A program made the translations under genes and the position numbers. A stretch of DNA of 64,000 bases from Acidimicrobiales bacterium. GTDB taxonomy: Bacteria; Actinomycetota; Acidimicrobiia; Acidimicrobiales; Acidimicrobilacustridaceae. The notes below the pieces were generated by a model. That model saw nothing but the letters and a program-made list of their open reading frames with translations, ran no database searches and was not told the DNA's origin. Every line of letters starts with the position of its first letter. The stretch's first letter is position 1. The DNA lies in NCBI GenBank assembly GCA_025455885.1, contig JALOLR010000004.1:62001-126000 (forward strand), in the 5' to 3' direction. Positions 55,893 to 64,000 of the stretch are shown here, piece by piece.

Positions 55893-56779
55893 CGGGGGAA
55901 CACCCGCTCCTCCTCGGGGAGACGCAGGATGCGCCCCGCCCACATCCAGCACGCAGCCACCATCCCGAGGGCGACGAGGACGGCCACCTGCCCGAGCGGC
56001 GTCTGGTACGCAGTACGCCCGTTGCCGACCGAGAGCCCTGCGGCGGCCATGCCGAGCGGGACGAGCAGCACGAAGCGTCGGGCGAAGCGCACGCCGGCCT
56101 GCCGGGCCCGCGCGTCCTTGCGGTAGCGGACGTCCTGGCGTCGATCTTCGGCGAGGTCGGCAAGGCGTCGGTCGACGTCGGTGCCGCCGAGCTCGTGGGC
56201 GATGAGCAGCGTCTCGCACGTGGCGTCGCACGTCGGGTCGGCCAGACGATCCCGGAGGACGGCGAGCGTCCGTTCGAAGTCGGTCGTCAGGCGCCACTCC
56301 CGATGGGCGGCCGCGAACGCCGGTCGCAGCTCCTCCGGTCCTGCCTCGCCGACCTCGAACAGCGCCTGGGGGATCGATCGGCCGACCGAACCCGTGAGGA
56401 TCCGGAGCTCCTCGATCATCCTGGGCCAGCCGTCGCGGGCGACCGCCCGGGCGGTCGCCCGCCGCCGGCGGTACCCGGCAACCGGGAAGGCGGCGGCGAG
56501 GGCCCCGCCCACCAACGCGGGACCCGGGGCTCCGAACAGCGCCATCGCCAGCGCGACGCCGAGCACGAACACCGCCCCGATCACGGCCGCGAACTCTCCT
56601 GTCGCGACCTCGCCGAGGCCGGCCTGGGCGAGCCAGTCATGGGCGCGTGCCCGCGACGTCCCCCGTGCGGTGCGCACCGCTCGCGGCCCGGGTCCGAGCC
56701 CGCTCCAGCCGAGCGCGACCGCCGTGTAGACGAGGAACGTGCCGTACCCGGCGGCGAGGGCGACGAGCGTGGGGATCAT
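55889..56779 (-). CDS. Type II secretion F / TadB-like membrane protein
   Basis: 296 residues with helices at both ends and a GspF-type domain in the middle (LRILTGSVGRSIPQALFEV, ETLLIAHELGGTDVDRRL). It should form the inner-membrane platform with TadC. Its ATG overlaps the tadA stop by four bases. Confidence 0.78.
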   Translation of the reverse strand: MIPTLVALAAGYGTFLVYTAVALGWSGLGPGPRAVRTARGTSRARAHDWLAQAGLGEVATGEFAAVIGAVFVLGVALAMALFGAPGPALVGGALAAAFPVAGYRRRRATARAVARDGWPRMIEELRILTGSVGRSIPQALFEVGEAGPEELRPAFAAAHREWRLTTDFERTLAVLRDRLADPTCDATCETLLIAHELGGTDVDRRLADLAEDRRQDVRYRKDARARQAGVRFARRFVLLVPLGMAAAGLSVGNGRTAYQTPLGQVAVLVALGMVAACWMWAGRILRLPEEERVFPR

Positions 56780-58110
56780 CGGACGTCGCCGTCGCCGAGG
56801 CCGTCATGGGGCTCTCCGCGCAGCATCGAGCTGAGGTCGCGTCCGGTGGCGGCGAGGGCGGCGGAGAGCCGTGCGGGCACGTTGCCGGACCACGCCAGCG
56901 GACGGTCGTACCCCGGCCGGGCGAAGAGGTCGGTGGTGGTGAAGGCGAGCGCGTCGGCGCCGCCCACCAGGTCCTCGACCGCGAGGACCTCGCGGACCCG
57001 TGGACCTCTCGGACCTCGCTCGCTGAAGACCACGAGGTCGACGGCGTCGCTGACGAGCGCCGTGAGCGCCCCATGCGGAAGGTTGCGGGCGGCCTCGGAG
57101 AGCTGTGCGAGGAACCGCAGGCGCGACAGGGCCTGGCGGGCGTTGCCGGAGTGGATGGTCGCGAAGCCCTTGACCCCCGACGAGAGCGTCAGCAGCAGGG
57201 GAAGGGCCTCACGGTCGCGGACCTCGCCGACGATGGCGACGTCCGGGGCCATTCGCAGGAACCCGGCGACCAGTCGGCGCAGGTCCACCTCCGGCCGGTC
57301 CGGTCGGCCGGGTCGGGTCTGCATCTGGGCCACGTTCGGCAACGGGGCATCGATCTCGAAGACCTCTTCGGCGATCACCACCCGCAGCGCCGGGTCGAGC
57401 TCACCGGCGCAGCACGACAGCAGCGTCGTCTTCCCCGAGCCCGGCGCGCCGGCGAAGAGCACCGAGGCGCCGGCGCGCACGGCGGCGGCGAGCACCGCGG
57501 CGACCGGGCCGCTCAGGGTGTCGCGCTCGACGAGCTCGTCGAGGCGGGTGAAGGGCACACCCGTGAACCGGCGGATGTTCACCATCACGTGTCCGCCCCG
57601 GCTGAGGTCGCCGTGGACGATGTGCAACCGCGAGCCGTCGTCGAGCTGCGCGTCCTGCAGGCCCTCGGTGGGGTCGAGCTTGCGGTGGCTGGCGGAGGAC
57701 TCGTCGAGGAGCTTGGTCAGCGTGCGCGCGACGTGGTCGTCGTCGTGGAATGTCTCGTGGTGGTAGCCCGACGGCCCCGAGTGGCGCTTCACGAAGATCG
57801 AGTCCGGTGAGTTGACCTCGATCTCCCAGACGTCGGGGTCGGCGAGGAGCTCGGTCAGCGGTCCGTGCCCGACGAGGTTGCGCCACGCCCGGTCGGCCAC
57901 GAGGTCCGGGTCGGCCAGCGCGTGGGCCCGTCGCCCTCTCCGCACGTCCTCGGCCCAGCCGGCCAGCTCGGCGTCGATGAGACGTCGCAACCCGTCGCGC
58001 CCGCTGTCGGAACCCATGTCGAGCTCGACGACCTTGGCCCGCTCCTGCACGGCTCGCTCGATGATCGCCAGCGGCGCCTCCACCTGGGCGTCAGCGCGCT
58101 CGGCGCTCAC
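56776..58110 (-). CDS. tadA: Pilus assembly ATPase, TadA/CpaF type
   Basis: 444 residues. It has an N-terminal domain up to about 190 and an ATPase domain with Walker A FAGAPGSGKTTLLS (G221-T229), an Asp/Glu box VVIAEEVFEID, and IHSGNARQAL (His box). It drives pilus extension or secretion. The GTG start (58110) overlaps the TadZ gene's stop by four bases. Walker A is intact. Confidence 0.9.
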   Translation of the reverse strand: MSAERADAQVEAPLAIIERAVQERAKVVELDMGSDSGRDGLRRLIDAELAGWAEDVRRGRRAHALADPDLVADRAWRNLVGHGPLTELLADPDVWEIEVNSPDSIFVKRHSGPSGYHHETFHDDDHVARTLTKLLDESSASHRKLDPTEGLQDAQLDDGSRLHIVHGDLSRGGHVMVNIRRFTGVPFTRLDELVERDTLSGPVAAVLAAAVRAGASVLFAGAPGSGKTTLLSCCAGELDPALRVVIAEEVFEIDAPLPNVAQMQTRPGRPDRPEVDLRRLVAGFLRMAPDVAIVGEVRDREALPLLLTLSSGVKGFATIHSGNARQALSRLRFLAQLSEAARNLPHGALTALVSDAVDLVVFSERGPRGPRVREVLAVEDLVGGADALAFTTTDLFARPGYDRPLAWSGNVPARLSAALAATGRDLSSMLRGEPHDGLGDGDVR

Positions 58111-59393
58111 GCCGCACCGCCGATCGAACGGCTCCGGCGGCGCGGCGCGACGCGCTCCTCGAGACGACGCTCCGAGCGGGCTCCCGTCCTGGCGAGGACC
58201 GCTGACGCGGCCCCCGCCACCGGTTCGACGAGCGCCTTGGGAGGTGGGGCCCCGTCGCGGTGCAGCGCGTCGATCTCCCTGCGGTGGGGGAGGAAGAGCG
58301 GGCTGAGCGACGGGCCGTCGGGTCCGACGAGCTCCGCCACCGCTCGGGTGACCTCGGCTCGGCCGCGGGCCGTCCGCGGTGCTCCATTGACCACGGGTAG
58401 GAGCCGGTCGCGCTCCACGCCGTGGTCGACCAGCTCGCCGAGCGTCCGCACCAGCCGGTTGACGCCGGTCACGGACGGCCGCCCCGTGACGAGGACGACG
58501 TCGGCCGACCGGGTGAGGTGGCGGGCGAGGAGGTTGCGGTCCTCGACGTCGAGCGAGCCGGTGAGCCGCTCGCCCTCGACGTCGGCGTCCGCGTCGGCGA
58601 CCACCACGGCGTAGGCCCGGCGCAGCGAGGTCGTGGCCGCTTCGACGGCGCGCGGCCGCAGCACGGTCCAGTCGCGGTGGCGGCGAAGCCCGAGCACGAG
58701 GTCGTAGCCCCGGTCCGGGCAGTGCCAGGTGAGCGCTCGGGTGGCGCTGGTATCGAGTTGCCCGGCCCGATGGGCCTCGACGAGCTCCTGGAGGCCCGGG
58801 ATGACGTCGCCGGTGTCGTGCAGCGCCGCCTGGTCGGCGTGGAGCGCGGCGTCGAACAGCACGACCCGCCCGCCGTGGCCCGGTTCGGCGGCGAGGCCCT
58901 GCGCAAGTGCGGCGGCCACGGTGGACGTGCCCGACCCACCGGCGCCCACCACCGTCATCAGGCGGCCCTCCCAGGCGCCCGGCGCGGCGTCGTCGGCCAG
59001 GTCGGCTCCGCTGCCCGCCGGTCGCTCGAGGGGTGCCGCGCAGCTGCGGAGCACCGACAGCAGGGAGTCCCGGTGGACGGGGGCGTCGAGCACCGCGGCG
59101 GCGCCGAGGTCCACCCAGTCGCGGTGCTCGGGCCCGTCGGCCACCACGACCGTGGCGCATCCCACGGCCCGGGCGGCGTCGATGACATCCCGGTCGAGCC
59201 CGGGGGTGAGGTCGTCGACGAGCAGCGCCGACCAGGCCCGTCCACCGAGCAGCCGGGCCCGCACCTCGTCGAGCGAGACGCAGCGGACGAAGTCGGCCGG
59301 CAGCGATGCCGACGTGGCCCACCGGCCGACCTCGGTGAACCACGGCGCGCGGGGGCGGGCGATGCCGAGGAGGACGTAGTGCTCGGCGCTCAC
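58107..59393 (-). CDS. TadZ/CpaE-like protein with degenerate Walker A
   Basis: 428 residues. The first 140 residues resemble a receiver-like domain, followed by a MinD-type fold. Its P-loop reads GAGGSGTST (residues 150-158), where both Lys of the MinD 'KGGxGKT' motif are missing. TadZ proteins are known to be atypical ATPases, but losing both lysines makes ATP hydrolysis unlikely. It would position the pilus machine at the pole. The C-terminal part (RRLEERVAPRRRSRSIGGAA) is Arg-rich. Its GTG overlaps the CpaB gene's stop by four bases. Confidence 0.75.
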   Translation of the reverse strand: MSAEHYVLLGIARPRAPWFTEVGRWATSASLPADFVRCVSLDEVRARLLGGRAWSALLVDDLTPGLDRDVIDAARAVGCATVVVADGPEHRDWVDLGAAAVLDAPVHRDSLLSVLRSCAAPLERPAGSGADLADDAAPGAWEGRLMTVVGAGGSGTSTVAAALAQGLAAEPGHGGRVVLFDAALHADQAALHDTGDVIPGLQELVEAHRAGQLDTSATRALTWHCPDRGYDLVLGLRRHRDWTVLRPRAVEAATTSLRRAYAVVVADADADVEGERLTGSLDVEDRNLLARHLTRSADVVLVTGRPSVTGVNRLVRTLGELVDHGVERDRLLPVVNGAPRTARGRAEVTRAVAELVGPDGPSLSPLFLPHRREIDALHRDGAPPPKALVEPVAGAASAVLARTGARSERRLEERVAPRRRSRSIGGAA

Positions 59394-60187
59394 GACCCCA
59401 CCCCGCCCCCGGTGGCGTCGGCCGCCGGCGGGCCGGCGCGGTCGCGGATCGGCGCGTCGCCGGCGGTCGTCGCCCGCACGATCGTCAGGTCGGCGACCTG
59501 GGCGGCGTGGGCCACGTCGAGCACGACGTCGCCCGACCCGAGCGCCACGGTCAGCACCAGCGTCGCGCCGCTCCCGATCGTCCCGGCGCCGCCGCTCTCG
59601 ACGTCGATCACGGTCGCGTCGGGGGCCAGGACCGACGTGTACGCGTCGGGCCCGCTGCCGAAGGTCGCCAGGATCGCCACCGACTCGCCGCGCTGCAGCT
59701 TGCCGTCGAGCGCCCGCTCCCGCTCCACCGGAAACGAGAACTCGTGAGCCGGCGCACGGGTTCGACCGTCCGTCACGACCGCGCTGCGCTGGACGAGCTC
59801 GTCGGTCTCGAGGGGTGCGATCGTCACCGCGCCGACGAGCTCGTCGGCGGATGCGAACACCGCGGCAGCCGTCCCCGCCGGCAGCTCCACCGGTCGGGTG
59901 GTCAGGTCGCTCGGGGCGAGCCGGTGGCCGGCCGGGATCGCCGACCGCGCGACGACGGCCTCCCGGCTCGGCGCCGAGCCGGCACCGGTGGTCGCCGCGA
60001 ACACGGCGACCATCGCACCGGTGACCAGGAGGCCGCCGACCACCGCCCGTCCACGGGGGAGGCCGCGGCCGGCTCGGACCGGCCGTCGTCGGCCGACCGC
60101 CTCGGACGGGTCGTCGGTCGGGGTCGCCGGGCTCGCCGCCGATGAGGGCGTGCGAGGTCCGGCTCCCCGGAGGGGGAGCTTGCCCAT
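59390..60187 (-). CDS. CpaB/RcpC-like SAF domain protein
   Basis: 265 residues. A Pro/Gly-rich, basic N-terminus is followed by one membrane helix (VVGGLLVTGAMVAVFAA) and a SAF domain (AIPAGHRLAPSDLTTRPVE, near 100-160), as in the CpaB family. It is the first gene of the Tad operon. ATG 60187 has AGGAG upstream. Confidence 0.82.
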   Translation of the reverse strand: MGKLPLRGAGPRTPSSAASPATPTDDPSEAVGRRRPVRAGRGLPRGRAVVGGLLVTGAMVAVFAATTGAGSAPSREAVVARSAIPAGHRLAPSDLTTRPVELPAGTAAAVFASADELVGAVTIAPLETDELVQRSAVVTDGRTRAPAHEFSFPVERERALDGKLQRGESVAILATFGSGPDAYTSVLAPDATVIDVESGGAGTIGSGATLVLTVALGSGDVVLDVAHAAQVADLTIVRATTAGDAPIRDRAGPPAADATGGGVGS

Positions 60188-60248
60188 CGTGTCTCCTGTT
60201 GATCCCGCTCGGGGCGACGCCGCCATTCCTCGTCGCCGATCGGGACGC

Positions 60249-60277
60249 ACCGTAGAGAGGTGTGACCTCCCGCACAA
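60249..60277 (-). promoter_or_regulatory. Promoter of the Tad pilus operon with an inverted repeat in the spacer
   Basis: -35 TTGTGC (60272-60277) and -10 TACGGT (60249-60254) on the minus strand are 17 bases apart. The spacer has GAGGT-GTG-ACCTC (60257-60269), a perfect five-base inverted repeat, a possible operator. Confidence 0.55.
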
Positions 60278-60331
60278 GGGCCCCCCTGCCCGTTACGCGG
60301 GAAATGAGCCGAACGGCCCGTGCTCGGACGC

Positions 60332-63112
60332 TCAGCCCGTGTTGCGCAGCCCGCTCGCCAAGCCGTTGGTGCAGAGCATGAGCGCCCGGTCGAGGCCGGC
60401 GTCGGGAGACCGCCGGGCTCGGTCGAGCAGCTCGACCTGAAGGGCGTTGAGGGCCCGCAGGTTGCGGTTGCGCACGTCGAGGGTCCTGCGCAGCAACGGG
60501 TGCCGCGTGAGGAGGTCGTCCGCGTCCAGCAACCACAGCACGTGCTCGAGGGTCCGGTCGTGCTCCTCCCGGATGCGCTCGAACACGTGGTGGGCGTGCG
60601 GTGGCGTCAACCGCTCGACGTACCGGCGGGCGATGCCCAGGTCGGTCTTGGCGAGGGCCATCTCGACGTTGGACACGAACGTGGGGAAGAAGTGCCACTC
60701 GGCGAGCATCCGCTTCAGCTCGGCGTCGTGCCCCGCCCGACGGGCGGCGGCGAGGCCGGTGCCCACCCCGTACCACCCGGGCACCACCTGGCGGGACTGG
60801 GTCCAGCCGAACACCCAGGGGATCGCCCGCAGATCGCCGAGTCCCGCGTCGCGTTCGGTCGCCCGGCGCACCGGCCGCGATCCGATGTTGAGCCGGCCCA
60901 TCACCTCCATCGGCGTGGACGAGAGGAAGTACTCGACCATCTCGGGCAGCTCGATCAGCTCCCGGTAGGCGACGTGCGCGGAATCGGACACCAGCGTCAT
61001 CACGTCGTACCAGTGGTCGACGAGATCCAGCGGATGGCGCGACGTGCGGTGGCCGAGCGACGCCCGCACCGTCGCCGACAGGGCCAGCTCGAGGTTCCGG
61101 CGGGCCAACGCCGGTATCCCGTACTTGTCGGAGATGACCTCGCCCTGCTCGGTGATCTTGATGGCGCCGTCGAGGGTGCCGAACGGCTGGGCGAGGATGG
61201 CGGCGCCGGTCGGACCACCACCCCGGCCCACGGTGCCGCCGCGGCCGTGGAACAGCCGCAGGTGCACGCCGTGGGCCGCCGCGACGTCACGCAGCGAGCG
61301 CTGGGCCCGATGGATCTCCCAGAGCGAGGTGGTGATGCCCCCCAGCCGGTTCGAGTCCGAGTAGCCGACCATCACCTCCTGCACGTCGCCCCGGGCGGCC
61401 ACGAGGCGGCGGTAGGTCGGGACGGAGAGGAGAGCGTCGAGCAGGGGGCCGGCCTCGCGGAGCTCGTCGACGGTCTCGAGGAGAGGGACGACCCCGATGC
61501 GCGCCAGGTCGCAGTGGGGGTCGACGAGCCCCGCCTCGCGGGCGAGGACGACCACCGCGAGCAGGTCGTCCACCCCCTTCGTCATCGACACGATGAAGCT
61601 CTCGACGATCTCGGGGCCGTAGCGGTCGAGCGCGACGCGGGCCGCGTCGAAGACCCCGAGCACGGTCTGCACCGTCTCGGGGAAGACCGCCGCGCGCGGC
61701 GACAGCGGGCGACGCCGGTCGATCTCGGCGACCAGCAGCGAGGTCCGCTCGTCGCGGGGGAGCCGGTCGTAGGGCCGGTCGAGCTCCCCGGAGGCGTCGA
61801 ACAGCACGGCGAGCGCGTCGTGGAGGAGCCGGGCGTGTTCGCGCAGGTCCATCGTCGCCATGCTCAGCCCGATCGCGCCGGCCACCCGGAGGGCGCGGAG
61901 CACGACCGCCTCGACCGACGCATCGCCGGCCTCCCGAGCGGCGGCGAGCAGCACGCCCAGGTCGTCGAGGAGGTCGTCGCCCGACGCGTAGTCGAGACCC
62001 GGCCGGTGCCCGGCACCGGTGGACGCCCGGCTCCGGGTGTTGCGGAGGCGCTGGCGGATGTAGGACCCGGCGAGGCGATAGGGCTCGTGGGCATCGAGCT
62101 CGCCGAACGTCCGGTCGACGTCCGGCATCGCGTCGCGACCCCGCTCGATGAACGCCGCCAGCACGGGCGGCGTGCCCGTGATCCGGCTCGACACGCTGAG
62201 GTCGTCCACCAGCCGGTCGATCACGTCGAGCTGCACCGCGGTCGCCTGCTCGACCTGCTGGGCGAGGAGGTCCAGGGTCACCTCGGGGGTGACGAACGGG
62301 TTGCCGTCCCGGTCGCCGCCGACCCACGTGCCGAAGCGGAGGGGGGCCAACCGGTCGGGAAGTGCGAGGCCCTGCTCGTCGCTCAGGGCGGCCAGGTCGT
62401 CGGCGAGCACCGGCAGCACGTCACGGGCCAGCGACGTGAGGAAGAACAGGTTGTTGGCCGCCTCGTCCCGGGGCGTGGGCTTGGTGTGGTGGAGCTCCTC
62501 GGTCTGCCACAACAGATCGACCACCTCCGCCACCCGCCGGTCGAGGCGTCGGGCCTCGTACACGTCGAGGCGGGGATCCCCCCTCCGCTCCATGAGTTCG
62601 GCCACCTGGTGGCGCTTGGCCAGCACCGACCGGCGCTTCGCCTCGGTGGGGTGCGCCGTGAACACCGGTCGCACCTCGAGCCGTGCCAGCAGCGCCTCCA
62701 CCTCGCCGCGGGGGACGCCGTCGGAGAGGAGGTCGGCCACCGTGTGGCGCAGCGACCCCCGGTAGGTCCGGGCACGGGCAGCCAGCTCGTCGGCCCGGTG
62801 GACCTGCTCGGCGATCGTCGAGAGGTGGAAGTCGGTGGTGAGGGCGCGGGCCAGGACGATGGCCGCATCGGAGTCCATCGAGGCGATGAGGGCGGCCAGC
62901 TCGTCGCCGGCGTCGTCACCGCGGTCGGCAAGGTCGCGCACCGCCTCCACGAGGTCCACCACCGCCCGGCCCTCGTGGCGGACGATCGTCTCGGCCAGTG
63001 CATCGGCCAGGAACGAGACGTCGTCATCGAGGTCCGCGTGGTCTGCGGGGGAAGGCGACCGACCCGCCGCCTCGTCGCGCCGCATCCCTGGCGCGACGGG
63101 CGGGGCTTCCAT
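60332..63112 (-). CDS. ppc: Phosphoenolpyruvate carboxylase
   Basis: 926 residues. It carboxylates PEP to oxaloacetate with HCO3-. The catalytic His is in FTAHPTEAKRRS, and FHGRGGTVGRGGGPT and the NTG C-terminus are present. In the conserved VGYSDSN motif the next residues are RLGG instead of the usual KDGG. ATG 63112 is six bases after TAGCGT on the minus strand, so it is probably leaderless. It replenishes the TCA cycle served by citrate synthase and aconitase in this window. Confidence 0.95.
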   Translation of the reverse strand: MEAPPVAPGMRRDEAAGRSPSPADHADLDDDVSFLADALAETIVRHEGRAVVDLVEAVRDLADRGDDAGDELAALIASMDSDAAIVLARALTTDFHLSTIAEQVHRADELAARARTYRGSLRHTVADLLSDGVPRGEVEALLARLEVRPVFTAHPTEAKRRSVLAKRHQVAELMERRGDPRLDVYEARRLDRRVAEVVDLLWQTEELHHTKPTPRDEAANNLFFLTSLARDVLPVLADDLAALSDEQGLALPDRLAPLRFGTWVGGDRDGNPFVTPEVTLDLLAQQVEQATAVQLDVIDRLVDDLSVSSRITGTPPVLAAFIERGRDAMPDVDRTFGELDAHEPYRLAGSYIRQRLRNTRSRASTGAGHRPGLDYASGDDLLDDLGVLLAAAREAGDASVEAVVLRALRVAGAIGLSMATMDLREHARLLHDALAVLFDASGELDRPYDRLPRDERTSLLVAEIDRRRPLSPRAAVFPETVQTVLGVFDAARVALDRYGPEIVESFIVSMTKGVDDLLAVVVLAREAGLVDPHCDLARIGVVPLLETVDELREAGPLLDALLSVPTYRRLVAARGDVQEVMVGYSDSNRLGGITTSLWEIHRAQRSLRDVAAAHGVHLRLFHGRGGTVGRGGGPTGAAILAQPFGTLDGAIKITEQGEVISDKYGIPALARRNLELALSATVRASLGHRTSRHPLDLVDHWYDVMTLVSDSAHVAYRELIELPEMVEYFLSSTPMEVMGRLNIGSRPVRRATERDAGLGDLRAIPWVFGWTQSRQVVPGWYGVGTGLAAARRAGHDAELKRMLAEWHFFPTFVSNVEMALAKTDLGIARRYVERLTPPHAHHVFERIREEHDRTLEHVLWLLDADDLLTRHPLLRRTLDVRNRNLRALNALQVELLDRARRSPDAGLDRALMLCTNGLASGLRNTG

Positions 63113-63118
63113 GTCCGA

Positions 63119-63124
63119 ACGCTA
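63119..63124 (-). promoter_or_regulatory. -10 element of ppc, leaderless
   Basis: TAGCGT on the minus strand is followed by six bases and ATG 63112. Confidence 0.5.
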
Positions 63125-63246
63125 CCGAGGCCCCCGACGTCGTGGCCCGCGGCGACGGCGGCGCCCATCGCTCCCGCAGGCCCGCGAGGTGTCCCGAGGA
63201 GGATCGGGAGGCACCGAAAGGCATCCAGGTGCGGACGTGCGGGACC

Positions 63247-63252
63247 TATGCT
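63247..63252 (+). promoter_or_regulatory. -10 element of the HTH gene, leaderless
   Basis: TATGCT is followed by six bases and ATG 63259. Confidence 0.5.
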
Positions 63253-63258
63253 GTGCCG

Positions 63259-63483
63259 ATGGCGCTCCCCCCGGTCACCTGGATGTCGAGCGGCGAGGCC
63301 GCCGACTACCTCGGCATCACCACCAGAACGCTGTACAAGTTCATCGACGACGGCTCGTTGCCCGGCTATCGGTTCGGTCGGGTCATCCGCCTGAAAGCCG
63401 CCGAGGTCGAGGCCTTCGTCGAGTCGCGCCGCATCGAGCCCGGCACCCTCGAGCACCTCCACCCGGAGGTGGCCGAGCACTGA
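63259..63483 (+). CDS. Small helix-turn-helix protein (excisionase/MerR-like)
   Basis: 74 residues. MSSGEAADYLGITTRTLYKF followed by IDDGSLPGYRFGRVIRLKAA is a single HTH_17-type DNA-binding domain; the rest is a short helix and an acidic end. Such proteins often regulate a neighbouring gene. It converges on the next gene, with a duplicated 20-base segment between their stops. Confidence 0.82.
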   Translation: MALPPVTWMSSGEAADYLGITTRTLYKFIDDGSLPGYRFGRVIRLKAAEVEAFVESRRIEPGTLEHLHPEVAEH

Positions 63484-63528
63484 GGTCGCCTAGGGCGAGG
63501 GGAGCACGGAGGTCGCCTAGGGCGAGGG
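63482..63528. repeat. 27-base-period direct repeat spanning two stop codons
   Basis: GAGGTCGCCTAGGGCGAGGG occurs at 63482-63501 and 63509-63528. The first copy begins in the TGA of the HTH gene; the second contains the TAG of the convergent gene. Confidence 0.85.
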
Positions 63529-64000
63529 CCGGGTGGTGACCTCGTCCGTCGCCCCCAGGTTCACGTAGGCGATGTCGGAGTTGTCGAGGCGCACGACGGC
63601 GACGCCGGCGGAGGCCGAGACCAGCGAACCCCCGAAGGTGGTGCTCCCCGAGGTGACGACCACCCAGTCGCCGGGTTGCGCGGCGGCGAGCACGAGTCGC
63701 TCGAAGCGGCTCGACGTCGACGGGTCGGCCTCCCCGGGGACCGGCGACGACGAGACCGTGCGCAGCGCGGAGATCGCCGCGAGGCGCACCGCCAGCCACT
63801 GGCGGGTCTCCAGGCGCAGCACCGCCGCATCGGGCCCCACCAGGCGCACCCATCCCCGGTGCTGCACCCCGGAGCGCATCATCAGCCCCACCGGCTCACC
63901 CCGGCCGGCGAGGTCCGTCAACACGCCCGGGAGCGTGGCCTCCTCGGCGGCTCGGGACCGCTGCTCGGCCACCTCCGCCCGGCTCCGGGCGGCGTCGTCC
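63517..64000 (-). CDS. Protein of unknown function, 5' end outside the window
   Basis: At least 160 residues. The frame stays open to the window edge (DDAARSRAEVAEQRSRAAEE), so the true start is outside; GTG 63972 is only a possible internal start. The readable part has a basic helix, then PVGLMMRSGVQHRGWVRLVG and RFERLVLAAAQPGDWVVVTS, with beta-rich stretches, no membrane helix and no known family. Its convergent partner is an HTH protein, a pairing that may matter. Confidence 0.6.
   Translation of the reverse strand, partial: DDAARSRAEVAEQRSRAAEEATLPGVLTDLAGRGEPVGLMMRSGVQHRGWVRLVGPDAAVLRLETRQWLAVRLAAISALRTVSSSPVPGEADPSTSSRFERLVLAAAQPGDWVVVTSGSTTFGGSLVSASAGVAVVRLDNSDIAYVNLGATDEVTTRPSP

Overview
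The window is very GC-rich, dense with genes, and reads as chromosomal DNA of an actinobacterium. The class Acidimicrobiia is my best guess (inference only), from the mix of acyl-CoA genes, DUF1918, Tad pilus genes and a 6C RNA, a motif known only from Actinobacteria. I see no insertion sequence, prophage, CRISPR array or plasmid function. Intergenic gaps are all shorter than 300 bases, and many start codons sit 6-7 bases after a TAnnnT -10 hexamer, which suggests much leaderless transcription.

Layout. 1-2497: start of an acyl-CoA synthetase (off the left edge), a flippase-like membrane protein and a bicupin. 2507-5141: a sulfane-sulfur operon (persulfide dioxygenase-rhodanese fusion, rhodanese, TauE-type exporter) behind a promoter with a CsoR/CstR-like palindrome. 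5213-9373: quinone reductase, secreted protein, surE, tRNA-Cys, small membrane proteins and a tRNA-Val with an unusual anticodon loop. 9417-12062: proton-pumping pyrophosphatase and DUF1918. 12262-15002: lipocalin-like protein, a DUF302/membrane-protein pair with a second CsoR/CstR-like palindrome, and a membrane-anchored protein. 15013-24662: molybdopterin oxidoreductase, GNAT/ADP-forming acyl-CoA synthetase, acyl-CoA dehydrogenase, SbtA bicarbonate transporter, PhzF protein, citrate synthase. 24800-30713: carboxyltransferase plus LysR, the 6C RNA, SMP-30, BKACE and a HAD-acyltransferase fusion. 30794-40616: aconitase, small membrane proteins, glutamate synthase large subunit and a secreted SGNH hydrolase.

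41401-48292 holds the least understood unit: a four-gene operon (fatty-acyl reductase fused to a HAD domain, zinc alcohol dehydrogenase, LarA-like DUF2088 protein, PlsC-type acyltransferase) with a divergent TetR gene and a shared palindromic operator. I infer a fatty-aldehyde/alcohol lipid pathway; its product is unknown. 48331-53011 carries SMP-30 and ddl divergent from murF (consecutive steps of peptidoglycan precursor synthesis), then an MFS exporter. 53317-60187 is a nine-gene Tad/Flp pilus operon with nearly all genes overlapping. 60332-64000 has PEP carboxylase, a small HTH protein and the end of an unknown gene that runs off the right edge.

The genes together fit an aerobic heterotroph with TCA-cycle and anaplerotic enzymes (citrate synthase, aconitase, PEP carboxylase), acyl-CoA metabolism, sulfide/persulfide detoxification and a surface pilus. 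Functions are assigned from recognisable motifs; no database search was possible.
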